Assembly (NCBI GenBank): GCA_934247115.1
Contig: CAKQIY010000001.1
Coordinates: 1 to 64,000 of the forward strand
Direction: 5' to 3'
DNA length: 64,000 bases
Source of the DNA: an uncultured Coprococcus sp.
Lineage (GTDB): Bacteria; Bacillota; Clostridia; Lachnospirales; Lachnospiraceae
The stretch's first letter is position 1. Every line of letters begins with the position of its first letter. Positions 46,687-55,266 of the stretch are shown piece after piece. The translations under genes were made by a program, and so were the position numbers. The notes beneath the pieces are model-generated. The model was not told where the DNA came from and searched no databases. It saw nothing but the letters and a program-made list of their open reading frames with translations.

Positions 46687-47139
46687 CATATTATTCTGTG
46701 TAATTCTGTGCAGATCTTCAATATCTACATGTTGCATAAAATCCATTATCCACCTATAGGCCTCACCCCCGAAAATATATTTTCTCTTATGCAGTTGTAC
46801 AATGTGAGTGTTGTGTTGTGATGTATTAACCCATTCATTTACCATATATCTGTATATCAGACTACTGCTTCGAGAATATGTGAGCTGTGATCATTCGTTA
46901 TCTCTGGGAATTACATCTGAACCGACAGGAATCAGACAGAATTGCAGAACATTTAGAAAATTCAAAGAAATGAGCTCATGATACTGAGCTTACCCCGCCC
47001 ACAATCTCACAATACATTATTTATTCTGTTTTTCCAATCCCTTTGCCTCATATTTAATGAAATTTTCAGAAAAGTATACATACTGTATATTGTATACCAA
47101 TTATTAAATTCCAATAATTTCTCCTTGCAGACTCTTTAC
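46687..47139. other. non-coding stretch before mecA
   Basis: This 450-base spacer shows no gene I can support. A 61-codon minus-strand frame (46660-46845) overlaps the amidase terminator and has no binding site. Composition is AT-rich with no long repeats. Confidence 0.5.
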
Positions 47140-47167
47140 TTGCTTGACAAATGTGGTAAACTATAAT
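47140..47167 (+). promoter_or_regulatory. promoter of mecA
   Basis: TATAAT at 47162-47167 has TTGCTT (47140-47145) 16 bases upstream. A better-matching TTGACA (47144-47149) is only 12 bases away, too close for sigma-A. Transcription would begin about 40 bases before the TTG start. Confidence 0.5.
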
Positions 47168-47216
47168 ACACATTTTAAATGAGCACTATTAATGCATATA
47201 AAGGGGGTCGATTCTA

Positions 47217-48134
47217 TTGAAGATTGAACGTTTAAGCGAAAATCAGATAAGATGCACACTCAACAAAGCAGATCTAAACGAAAAACAACTTAAAATATCA
47301 GAGCTTGCCTATGGCTCACCTAAGGCCAAGGAGCTTTTTAAAGATATGATGCAGCAGGCCTCAGTTGAATTGGGATTTGAAGCAGATGACACACCTCTCA
47401 TGATAGAGGCTATTCCCGTTTCCTCGGACTGCCTGATCCTTATAGTGACAAAGGTCGAAGATCCGGAAGAACTTGATACACGTTTCTCCCGATTCTCCAA
47501 GGTCAATGAATATGATCTGGATGAAGACGACGATGACGAGTATCTGGAACAGGATGACCTGGATGAAGACGATGAGGACAGTGACGACAGCGATGAGGGC
47601 AATGGTACCATAGCCAGACTGGAGATCAGCGGTTCAGGTGCAGTTCCACAGGGCGTAAGGGATATGCTTGAAGGACTGTTCAGCACGATTTCCGGACTTG
47701 CCAGCTCAGCCGGTGACTTTGCCGAGGCTTCAGCAGCGGACGACAGCAAAGCCTCTGACCAGGCGAACTTATCCACCAGCGCAGCTGCAGACAAGAATAA
47801 TAAAAAGTCTGATACGGAAGAGACAAAGAATACACAGAAGAGAATGTACTCACTGTATACCTTTGACTCCCTCCCTACCATAATAACAGCTTCAAGACAG
47901 GTTGCATCATTCTACTTCAGTGAGAATTGTCTGTACAAGAATCCTTCTGACAACAGATACTACCTCTTACTGTCGAACAGCAATAACACTGTTCCGGAAT
48001 TTACAAGAGCATGCAGTATACTTGCTGAGTACGGAACATATCAGAAGCTCACGTATGCTATGCCTGCTCATTTCAAGGAGCATTTCACAGTGATCATGAG
48101 TGAGGATGCACTCCAGACTATGTCTGCGTTGTAA
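47217..48134 (+). CDS. mecA: adaptor protein MecA
   Basis: A 305-residue ClpC adaptor. The N-terminal domain MKIERLSENQIRCTLNKADL binds targets such as competence factors in bacilli. The C-terminal ClpC-binding part (about 208-305) has YTFDSLPTIITASRQV and a LSNSNNTVPEFTRACSILAEYG stretch. Between them is a very acidic segment (residues about 100-125, mostly Asp and Glu) and a Ser/Ala linker. Start is TTG with GGGGG nine bases before. The linker is longer than in Bacillus (about 218 residues total). Confidence 0.9.
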   Translation: MKIERLSENQIRCTLNKADLNEKQLKISELAYGSPKAKELFKDMMQQASVELGFEADDTPLMIEAIPVSSDCLILIVTKVEDPEELDTRFSRFSKVNEYDLDEDDDDEYLEQDDLDEDDEDSDDSDEGNGTIARLEISGSGAVPQGVRDMLEGLFSTISGLASSAGDFAEASAADDSKASDQANLSTSAAADKNNKKSDTEETKNTQKRMYSLYTFDSLPTIITASRQVASFYFSENCLYKNPSDNRYYLLLSNSNNTVPEFTRACSILAEYGTYQKLTYAMPAHFKEHFTVIMSEDALQTMSAL

Positions 48135-48157
48135 TATCTGATAACTTTAACAGACAT

Positions 48158-48198
48158 AAAAAACCTCAACAGATCTGTTATCTGTTGAGGTTTTCTTT
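48158..48198. terminator. terminator between mecA and the CpsB-like gene
   Basis: AAAACCTCAACAGAT pairs with ATCTGTTGAGGTTTT around CTGTT, with a T-rich tail on the plus strand and A-run on the other. Serves both convergent genes. Confidence 0.85.
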
Positions 48199-48242
48199 AC
48201 CCAGTTTTTATGTTTCTCTATCTCTATTCCAAGATATATTCA

Positions 48243-49010
48243 TCATATATCAATGTCATCATTCTCTATGACTGCCATCGGATTCCTGTAGAAGAGTTCC
48301 TTCATATAGTCCTCACCGAACTTTCTCTCTATGTACTCGGCACACTCCCTGAGATAAGGTGCCTTGTTCTCTGAATCCAATGCATCTGAAGCTACAAAAT
48401 GAACCAGTTCTTCCTTGAGCAGTTTCCTTGCAAAGCTCTTGATATCATGGCCAAGGTCTCCCACAACTGCAGCCGCGGTAATCTGTATATATGCGCCCAG
48501 CTGTATAAGCTCCTCAACCTTGTCTTCATCATTCTCAAGACATTCATACTGCTCAACATTTGCAACTATCGGAATATATCCATCCATATTGATATCCCTT
48601 ATGGCCTCAGATATTGTCTCAAAGTCTATGTCATACGCAAATCTTATCATGACATACTTGCTGTCAGCCATGGAATCAAGCTGTCCTGAGATGATCTTCT
48701 GATGGTTCTCATCGTTATATTCTATCTCTCTTCCAAGATAAACCCTGTAAGATGGATCTATCTTACCTGCTTCCACATTCAGCTGCTCCACTATTCTGTC
48801 AAGCTTATCTCCATCCATGATCGGATTCTTCTTGTTGTATGGCGGAGTGGCCACTATAGTTCTTATTCCTTCTTCATATGCTATTCTAAGCATCTCAGAT
48901 GCTTCCCTGAAATTATCCGGGCCATCCTCAGTTCCCGGAAGAATGTGACAATTAATATCTATCAGTCCAAATGTCTCCTGCCCGGGAGGATTTGTTCCAT
49001 CTGTTTTCAT
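48243..49010 (-). CDS. CpsB/YwqE-family protein with lost metal ligands
   Basis: A 255-residue PHP-fold protein of the bacterial tyrosine phosphatase family. Overall match is clear (LIDINCHILPGTEDGP, VYLGREIEY, YVMIRFAYDIDFETISEAI, LVHFVASDALD). But most metal-binding residues are changed: D-I-H-x-H became DINCH (Asn20), the S/T-x-H loop is ATPPY, the A-H-x-E-R motif is ANVEQY, and S-D-x-H is SDALD. Active enzymes need three metal ions held by these residues. I start at ATG 49010 with GGAG six bases away. No capsule genes are nearby. Probably a binding or regulatory pseudoenzyme. Confidence 0.8.
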   Translation of the reverse strand: MKTDGTNPPGQETFGLIDINCHILPGTEDGPDNFREASEMLRIAYEEGIRTIVATPPYNKKNPIMDGDKLDRIVEQLNVEAGKIDPSYRVYLGREIEYNDENHQKIISGQLDSMADSKYVMIRFAYDIDFETISEAIRDINMDGYIPIVANVEQYECLENDEDKVEELIQLGAYIQITAAAVVGDLGHDIKSFARKLLKEELVHFVASDALDSENKAPYLRECAEYIERKFGEDYMKELFYRNPMAVIENDDIDI

Positions 49011-49057
49011 ATATCTCTCCATCCTTTATAGTACAATCGCCGACTTTGGCAAGTATA

Positions 49058-49270
49058 CTACTCTGCCTCCTTTTTTGCAAGGTAATCATTGATCTCCTGC
49101 TCAAGCTCCACTGCATCAAGTCCATGAACTGCTGCGGCCTCCTCAAGAGTCTCTCCTGCAGCTGCAAGACAACCTATACAGTGCATTCCTGCAGCCATAA
49201 GTATTGCCGCATTGCCTGCGTCTACCGCCAAAATATCATTTATAAGCATTTCCTTACTGATCGTTGCCAT
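49058..49270 (-). CDS. DUF1858-domain protein
   Basis: A 70-residue protein. It has ISKEMLINDILAVDAGNAAIL then AAGMHCIGCLAAAGETLEEAA, the CxxC-containing DUF1858 signature (usually H-C-L-G-C). The family is found alone or fused to ScdA/Ric-like proteins and may bind a metal or reduce nitrosative damage; function is not established. I start at ATG 49270 with AAGGAGG; the earlier frame lacks a site. Confidence 0.88.
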   Translation of the reverse strand: MATISKEMLINDILAVDAGNAAILMAAGMHCIGCLAAAGETLEEAAAVHGLDAVELEQEINDYLAKKEAE

Positions 49271-49402
49271 TATAATAATCCTCCTTAAATCACACTTGTT
49301 CAGCATTCACATTATATTATACCCCATTTTAAATGTCTATCCCTTTTATTCACAATAATATTTACAATACACCTCCCCCTCTGCCGGACTTATTGAATCT
49401 TA

Positions 49403-49432
49403 TTGATAAAACCAGTTGTTGATAAATATTAT
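49403..49432 (+). promoter_or_regulatory. promoter of the ferredoxin gene
   Basis: TTGATA (49403-49408) and TATTAT (49427-49432) are 18 bases apart, about 75 bases before the ferredoxin ATG. A weaker pair (TTGTTT/TATTTT) lies nearer the gene. The leader to 49507 is AT-rich. Confidence 0.45.
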
Positions 49433-49507
49433 TATTACTTGCTTATTAATGATTTTTGTTTTACAATAAGCGTGTGATTATTTTTACTTTATAAGGAGGA
49501 AACAATT

Positions 49508-49678
49508 ATGGCATTCGTTATTGGCGATTCATGTATCGGTTGTGGTTCATGCGCTGGTTCTTGTCCAGTAGGTGCTATCAGCGATAATGGCGGCGTATTT
49601 GTTATCGATGGTTCACAGTGTATCTCATGTGGTGCTTGTGCTGGTTCTTGTCCAGTAGGAACAATCTCAGAGGAGTAA
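49508..49678 (+). CDS. clostridial 2[4Fe-4S] ferredoxin
   Basis: A 56-residue ferredoxin. Two CxxCxxCxxxCP motifs, CIGCGSCAGSCP and CISCGACAGSCP, bind one cubane cluster each, and each is followed by V-G-x-I. It carries electrons at low potential for enzymes such as pyruvate:ferredoxin oxidoreductase and hydrogenase. The size is that of the classical Clostridium protein. AAGGAGG lies eight bases before the ATG. Too short for many gene finders, but both motifs are complete. Transcribed alone, with its own promoter and terminator. Confidence 0.97.
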   Translation: MAFVIGDSCIGCGSCAGSCPVGAISDNGGVFVIDGSQCISCGACAGSCPVGTISEE

Positions 49679-49736
49679 TTCACCGGATCTGGCAAATGAC
49701 CGGATCTGTAATAACTTATACTACAACTATTATAAA

Positions 49737-49766
49737 GAAAACGGAGCATTTCGCTCCGTTTTCTTT
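49737..49766. terminator. terminator after ferredoxin, shared
   Basis: GAAAACGGAGC pairs with GCTCCGTTTTC around ATTTC, followed by TTTTTGC on the plus strand. The A-rich left side lets it also end minus-strand transcripts from the 894-residue gene. Confidence 0.85.
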
Positions 49767-49785
49767 TTGCTTATTGATATCTGTT

Positions 49786-52470
49786 CTAATCATCAACATA
49801 GGTATAAGCCTCTCCATGACACTGATTCATCATGTCGGTGTACTCTTCCCTGGATACAACGATCTCCTGATCCTCCACAGGGTCATAATATCTTACATCC
49901 TCTTCGTTGTAGCTCACTATGAGCACATATCTTCCGTCATCTATTCTTGATATGACCGGAACACCCTTGCTGACATATCCCAGATACATGCTCAGTGACA
50001 ATCCAGAGATGTCTATTCCTTCTTTTACTCCAAGCCCACTAAGCGCTGCAACCGGATCTTCATATTCTGCTATGGCATCCTCCGTTGCCGGACTTCCCTC
50101 ATATGAAAGCACCATGTACAGGCAATCAGCCAAGGAAGAATCCACAGATCTGGTGCTGTGATGGAATATCGCAGCAGCGATGGTATTGTACTCCTGACTC
50201 TCCGTCTTCCTGTATATTACCTCACCATCACTTGATACTACTATGCCCGATACCTGCACTGCATAATTTATTGCATCGCCTGCCACATCGTATATCTTTG
50301 AAAGGCCAAGATTATCATACACATTGTATGTGACTTTATCTCTCACCGTTGTCATTATCATATTCACCGAACTCTCGGCTCTCTTCTCCCTGGTTATATT
50401 AATTCCAGGTATATAACTCAGATATATATTTGACGGCACTGTAAAATACAGCCTGTCATATCCGGTTATGGATGAATTGTGTGTGGTGGCAACAACCGGC
50501 TTGGAATCATCCTCCTTAAAGGTTATGAAGTCATCCTTGATAGCAGCAAAACCTGAGCCACTCTTCTCTCCTCTGGTTAGATACAGCAGATTCGTGTCAA
50601 TATCCACCTGCATAATATAGCAGCCGGACTTTGCATACTCCTTGATCTGCTCTCCATCACTATTTACAATATACAGCCTTGATGCCGGGATATTGTCCCT
50701 GGACTCCTCGCTGTATTTTGTTTCGGCAAATGATTCAGAATCCACATCCAGTGATCCATCAGCTATGTCTGACACTCCATATACCATATCAGAATCCTTA
50801 AAACCATAGCAAATCAGGCATTCTCCGTCACCAGCATCTATATCGTAGTTTTTGCCCGTTTTCATATTCATCAGAGTGATATTCGTATTCTGGCTTTGAT
50901 CCTCACTCGTGCCATATGCGATAACCTCCATATTATTGGAAACCTTTACATCCCTTGATGAAAGATTATCAGCTATATAGGACTGTTTCTTCGCAGCTAC
51001 ATCCACCACATTTACCTTATCACCAAGCATGTAATAGAACTTATTGCCGTCATAATATGTCAGTCTGGACGTCTCACTCTTCATAGCCTCATATGGAACA
51101 TTGCACTCTACGAACAGAAGCTCATCCACTTCAAGGCTGCTGTATGAGAATGTGTACAATGATACTCCCAGTTTGCCCTCATGCTCTCCACGATTCATAT
51201 ATCCATACACCGCAAATGTCAGATCTCCACTCTTATCGAAGCTGATAATATTGATATCATGATTGTCAAATGTATCCAGTTCACTGGTGTAATCATCCAT
51301 ACAGAAGCCATATACCAGCGTTATCATACCGTCTGCATAATCGTACATCCACAGCTGTCCGTTGCGCACAAACGCAATCTTCTTATTATCCTCTGTATAT
51401 CTATATCCAAGATCATCAGATGACACGATACCTATCTCATATACGTTGTTTATGGAGTCGATTCCACTTCTGTCAAAATATTCATCCACATATCTGTCAA
51501 AACTCAGCATGGTGATCTTGGGCTCCATCTCAACGTCGCCCTCATCCGTTGATTCCATGTCCTCAGCATAGTCATCCTCTGTCCATTCAGTGGTTTCCTC
51601 GCCACTGTTCACTGGAACCATACCATAACTCACCTTGTAGAATTCCTTTACAGAATAATAGCTGGTCACATCCTGATCTGTGGTAGATGTCATTCCGTAT
51701 TCCATCTCTATAACCGCATAATTGACATCTATCTCTTTTATATAAGTATTGACATCGCCAATAACAGAAGGCTTCAGTCCATCCCACACAATGCTGCTGT
51801 ACGAATCCGCCAGATTCGTATGTCCAAGACCATATGAATCCCCCGTTCCACTGCCCATATATTCCTGCTTATAGGTACCTATAACCGAATCCGTTTCAAG
51901 GGCATCAAAGTCAAATGTCGCATCATGGAACGCTTTTACTGCATCAAGAAGCTCCGATTCATGGTAATCATCATTGACGACCACCCTTGTGTAATAATCG
52001 GCCTCTGCGCCCTTCTCAGAATGAGCCTTTACAACAAGCATATATTCCATATCCTTCTTAAGATCCATTCTCACATTAATATTCAATATGTCATAGCCTG
52101 TCCCATCAGTCTCAGATACCAGATCTCCCTTCTCAACAAGAGAATTACCTGATATGGATCTTATCTCATATGAATAGCTGTCAGCATACCCGGTGGCATT
52201 GCCAACCTTCACCTGGATACTTTTATTCTCATCTATAGGCGTGATAGAATCCCTCAGCAATGTGAGGTCCACATCTCCTGTATATCCATGCATGCAGTTG
52301 AGAAGCGAATCGCCATTGCTTACATAAGCCAATGGCAGCTCCGCCTCCTCCATCTCCGCAGCCAGATTCTTATAACTTCTATTCTCAAACATATTGGCAA
52401 AGTATATCGTGACTACAAACACAATGACCATCACGATCGCCTTTGCAAGTACATTAATTTTCTTCTTCAC
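49786..52470 (-). CDS. 894-residue membrane-anchored extracellular protein
   Basis: Unknown protein. A membrane segment at residues 8-27 follows a basic start, with the rest outside. Residues 330-620 contain repeated short beta patterns (for example IAFVRNGQLWMYDYADG, DKVNVVDVAAKKQSYIA) that look like a beta-propeller. The last 120 residues resemble a C39-like peptidase fold (CLYMVLSYEG and GRYVLIVSYNEEDVRYYDP), but neither the Cys nor the His stands in the canonical place, so protease activity is doubtful. It starts one base inside the stop of the upstream gene. Confidence 0.65.
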   Translation of the reverse strand: MKKKINVLAKAIVMVIVFVVTIYFANMFENRSYKNLAAEMEEAELPLAYVSNGDSLLNCMHGYTGDVDLTLLRDSITPIDENKSIQVKVGNATGYADSYSYEIRSISGNSLVEKGDLVSETDGTGYDILNINVRMDLKKDMEYMLVVKAHSEKGAEADYYTRVVVNDDYHESELLDAVKAFHDATFDFDALETDSVIGTYKQEYMGSGTGDSYGLGHTNLADSYSSIVWDGLKPSVIGDVNTYIKEIDVNYAVIEMEYGMTSTTDQDVTSYYSVKEFYKVSYGMVPVNSGEETTEWTEDDYAEDMESTDEGDVEMEPKITMLSFDRYVDEYFDRSGIDSINNVYEIGIVSSDDLGYRYTEDNKKIAFVRNGQLWMYDYADGMITLVYGFCMDDYTSELDTFDNHDINIISFDKSGDLTFAVYGYMNRGEHEGKLGVSLYTFSYSSLEVDELLFVECNVPYEAMKSETSRLTYYDGNKFYYMLGDKVNVVDVAAKKQSYIADNLSSRDVKVSNNMEVIAYGTSEDQSQNTNITLMNMKTGKNYDIDAGDGECLICYGFKDSDMVYGVSDIADGSLDVDSESFAETKYSEESRDNIPASRLYIVNSDGEQIKEYAKSGCYIMQVDIDTNLLYLTRGEKSGSGFAAIKDDFITFKEDDSKPVVATTHNSSITGYDRLYFTVPSNIYLSYIPGINITREKRAESSVNMIMTTVRDKVTYNVYDNLGLSKIYDVAGDAINYAVQVSGIVVSSDGEVIYRKTESQEYNTIAAAIFHHSTRSVDSSLADCLYMVLSYEGSPATEDAIAEYEDPVAALSGLGVKEGIDISGLSLSMYLGYVSKGVPVISRIDDGRYVLIVSYNEEDVRYYDPVEDQEIVVSREEYTDMMNQCHGEAYTYVDD

Positions 52471-53024
52471 TAATAAAACCTTCTTCTCCGTCTTCTATGC
52501 CTGTCTCTCCTCATGCAGAATTCATTGCAGACAAGCAGTTCTATTACATTTCTCATTATACAATTGACACAGCCAGGCCCCTCAGGCACATATGGTGGAT
52601 CTCCTGCTGCCGCCTGTTCTGACAATGCCGCCTTGTATTCATCCTGAATAACCCCGCCATCGCTGAGAACATCGTACACAGTCCTTGCTACCCGTCGCAT
52701 CTCTTCGCGATCCGGATACTCCACGAGCATAGGACTTCCCTCATACTCTAGTTTATCACACTCTTCCTCCACCGCCATGCTCATCTTCCGTATCTCCTCA
52801 GGGTACATCTCCTTCATATATTCGATATCCCTGATAAGCTCATCCGCATCATCACAGCTGTTGGGAAGAAGTATTCCGGACCATGCCATGCTATAACTGC
52901 TATCACCTTCTCTAAGTGAAGGTGGGACAGCATTCTTAAGATTATAGATATTTCCCTCTCTTATCAGCCCACGGAGGTTACTGTCCTCAGGGCTGTATGG
53001 AATATACTTAAATTCTTCGCTCAT
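52470..53024 (-). CDS. unknown 184-residue protein with Cys cluster and arginine tail
   Basis: A protein I do not recognise. Charged helical middle (YMKEMYPEEIRKMSMAVEEECDKLEYEG) and a C-terminal part with CVNCIMRNVIELLVCNEFCMRRDRHRRRRRRFY. The cysteines (CxxC, C, C) could bind a metal; the arginine run could bind nucleic acid or acidic lipid. It has GGGAG upstream and shares one base with the 894-residue gene that follows, so the two are translationally coupled. Confidence 0.6.
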   Translation of the reverse strand: MSEEFKYIPYSPEDSNLRGLIREGNIYNLKNAVPPSLREGDSSYSMAWSGILLPNSCDDADELIRDIEYMKEMYPEEIRKMSMAVEEECDKLEYEGSPMLVEYPDREEMRRVARTVYDVLSDGGVIQDEYKAALSEQAAAGDPPYVPEGPGCVNCIMRNVIELLVCNEFCMRRDRHRRRRRRFY

Positions 53025-53128
53025 ACAAATCTCCCTATCTGCATTGTTGTGTGTCTATTACATAAGTATGCAAATAGGGAGAAAATGTGAATCACTTAAC
53101 ACAGATCATGTCCAGATCTGTCAGGAGC

Positions 53129-54205
53129 TTATTTGTCACCAAATGATATGCCAAGGGTTCTTGCCTCGCTGATGATATCGTCATCAGGAGATACGTATTT
53201 CAGCTTACCTGCACTCTCTGAAAGAGGTATAGCTGTAACCTTATTGTCAAGAAATACAACCAGCTTGCCGAAATCCTTGGCCTTGATAAGCTCCGCAGCC
53301 TTGGCTCCGAATCTGGATGATATAACTCTGTCATATGCGTCAGGACTTCCACCTCTCTGAGTATGTCCAGGTATGGCAATCCTTATATCCTGTGTTGTGT
53401 ATGCCTTGAGCTTATCAGCAAGCTCATAAGCAACTGATGGATATGGATTATTAGCTATGACTTCCTTTCTCTTCTTCTTTGGAAGCTCTGCCACATCCTT
53501 TGGTATAGCCCCCTCTGCCACCGCAACTATGGTGAAGCCCTTGTTGTCCTTTGTTCTCTTGTCGATAGCCTTGTATACCTTCTCGATATCGTAAGGTATC
53601 TCCGGGAGAAGAATGACATCTGCGCCGCCTGCGATTCCGGCATGAAGTGTTATCCAGCCAACCTTATGTCCCATGATCTCCACGATAAATATTCTGTTAT
53701 GAGATGCTGCTGTTGTGTGAATGCAGTCTATGGTCTGTGTTGCAATGTCAACTGCACTCTGGAAACCGAACGTCATATCAGTTCCCCACAGGTCGTTATC
53801 TATTGTCTTTGGAAGGCCTATAACATTGAGTCCCTCCTGACTGAGCAGATTGGCAGTCTTCTGTGAACCATTACCACCCAATACACACAGACAGTCAAGC
53901 TTCAGCTTCTTATATGTTTCTTTCATGGACTTAACCTTGTCCAGACCATCCTCTGTCGGCTCGCCCATAAGCTTGAATGGCTGTCTTGAACTTCCAAGAA
54001 TAGTGCCGCCCTTATTGATTATTCCTGAGAAGTCGACTGGCTTCATCTTGATGTAATTGCCGCGCATAAGTCCCTTGTAGCCCTCAAGGAAACCATAGAT
54101 CTCAACTTCGTCGAACAGCTCATACAGACCCTTTGCAATGCCTCGCATCGTCGCATTCAATGCCTGGCAGTCACCGCCACTTGTTAAAAAACCTACTCTT
54201 AACAT
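53129..54205 (-). CDS. 6-phosphofructokinase, PPi-type or mixed signature
   Basis: A 358-residue phosphofructokinase. FLTSGGDCQALNATMRG, GFQSAVDIAT and GHTQRGGSPDAYDR are standard. The donor-site positions are mixed: LGGNGSQKTA keeps Gly as in ATP enzymes (E. coli Gly104) but has Asn for Asp103, while GLPKTIDNDLWG has the Lys (position 124) of PPi-using enzymes. Such proteins (group III) may use ATP or PPi. A GAGGTG lies before the ATG. Located 50 bases from recR. Confidence 0.85.
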   Translation of the reverse strand: MLRVGFLTSGGDCQALNATMRGIAKGLYELFDEVEIYGFLEGYKGLMRGNYIKMKPVDFSGIINKGGTILGSSRQPFKLMGEPTEDGLDKVKSMKETYKKLKLDCLCVLGGNGSQKTANLLSQEGLNVIGLPKTIDNDLWGTDMTFGFQSAVDIATQTIDCIHTTAASHNRIFIVEIMGHKVGWITLHAGIAGGADVILLPEIPYDIEKVYKAIDKRTKDNKGFTIVAVAEGAIPKDVAELPKKKRKEVIANNPYPSVAYELADKLKAYTTQDIRIAIPGHTQRGGSPDAYDRVISSRFGAKAAELIKAKDFGKLVVFLDNKVTAIPLSESAGKLKYVSPDDDIISEARTLGISFGDK

Positions 54206-54254
54206 ACTTTTGCACCTCTTTCTTTTTTACTTATGTAGTATTAATTTATACTTA

Positions 54255-54854
54255 CTACAGGTACACACGCCCCTCTAATGCTCTGAGCAATGTAACCTCA
54301 TCAATACACTCCAGATCTCCTCCCACAGGTACCCCGCTGGCTATTCTGCTGACCTTTATTCCTGCCGGCTTGACCAGCTTGGATATGTACATGGCCGTTG
54401 CTTCGCCTTCCGGTCCCGATCCTGTGGCTATTATGAGTTCATCCACATCCTCGCTCTGAAGCCTTCTCATGAGCTCAGATATCCTTATATCAGCCGGTCC
54501 GATTCCAAGTGCCGGATTGATCACCCCATGCAATACATGATACACTCCATCGAACTGGCCTGTACGCTCATATGCCGCAAGATCCCTGGAAGTCTCCACA
54601 ACCATTATGACCCTGTGATTTCTGTTAGGTGAGCTGCATATAGGACAGGTCTCCCTGTCTGTTATCGTGTAACAGCAGCTGCAATACTTTATGTTCTTCT
54701 TGGCATTCACTATGGAATCCGCCAGTGCAAGTGCACGCTCCTCCGGCATACTTATGATGTGAAATGCCAGCCTCTGCGCGGTCTTGGAACCAATACCGGG
54801 CAGTCTTCCAAGCTCCTCTATGAGCCTGTTTACTTCTCCACCATATACTTCCAT
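54255..54854 (-). CDS. recR: recombination protein RecR
   Basis: A 199-residue protein of the RecFOR pathway that loads RecA at gaps. The helix-hairpin-helix [18 protein letters not shown], the zinc finger [16 protein letters not shown], and the TOPRIM part [14 protein letters not shown] are complete. It begins in a TAATG overlap with ybaB and follows dnaX-ybaB, the usual order. Confidence 0.97.
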   Translation of the reverse strand: MEVYGGEVNRLIEELGRLPGIGSKTAQRLAFHIISMPEERALALADSIVNAKKNIKYCSCCYTITDRETCPICSSPNRNHRVIMVVETSRDLAAYERTGQFDGVYHVLHGVINPALGIGPADIRISELMRRLQSEDVDELIIATGSGPEGEATAMYISKLVKPAGIKVSRIASGVPVGGDLECIDEVTLLRALEGRVYL

Positions 54855-55204
54855 TAGAAAGGCAAGCCTCCAAGTCCCATTCCACCAGAGATCTTACCCA
54901 TGCTGTCATTGTAATCCTCCTCCTGAGCTCTGAGAGCCTCATTCACAGCTGATATGATGAGATCTTCAAGTGTCTCTATATCATCAGGATCAACAACCTC
55001 CGGGTCAAGCTTGATCTCCATGAGTTCCTTCTTGCCTGATACCTTTGCAGTCACAACACCGCCGCCTACAGATGACTCATATACCTTATCCTCAAGTGTC
55101 TTGGTTGTCTCCTCCATCTGCTTCTGCATCTTCTGTGCCTGCTTCATAAGATTGTTCATATTGCCAGGCATCATGCCACCTGGAAATCCACCTCTCTTAG
55201 CCAT
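54854..55204 (-). CDS. ybaB: nucleoid-associated protein YbaB/EbfC
   Basis: A 116-residue DNA-binding protein. [18 protein letters not shown] and the [29 protein letters not shown] core are conserved, with Met/Gly-rich ends ([10 protein letters not shown] at the start). It lies 62 bases after dnaX and overlaps recR by one base. AAGGAGG before the ATG. Confidence 0.95.
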   Translation of the reverse strand: MAKRGGFPGGMMPGNMNNLMKQAQKMQKQMEETTKTLEDKVYESSVGGGVVTAKVSGKKELMEIKLDPEVVDPDDIETLEDLIISAVNEALRAQEEDYNDSMGKISGGMGLGGLPF

Positions 55205-55266
55205 TACTATAATCCTCCTTGATTGTTCTATTCATTATATAAATTATAAAACGGATATATATTCCG

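Noticed and set aside
46660..46845. 61-codon minus-strand frame after the amidase
   Set aside because: It overlaps the amidase terminator, lacks a ribosome binding site and matches nothing I know.
47309..47881. 190-codon Ser-rich minus-strand frame inside mecA
   Set aside because: Antisense of the acidic linker of MecA, where Asp/Glu codons read as Ser/Arg on the other strand.
53050..53128. ACAGATC...GATCTGT hairpin as terminator of the phosphofructokinase gene
   Set aside because: The stem is seven pairs and is followed by no T-run on the minus strand.
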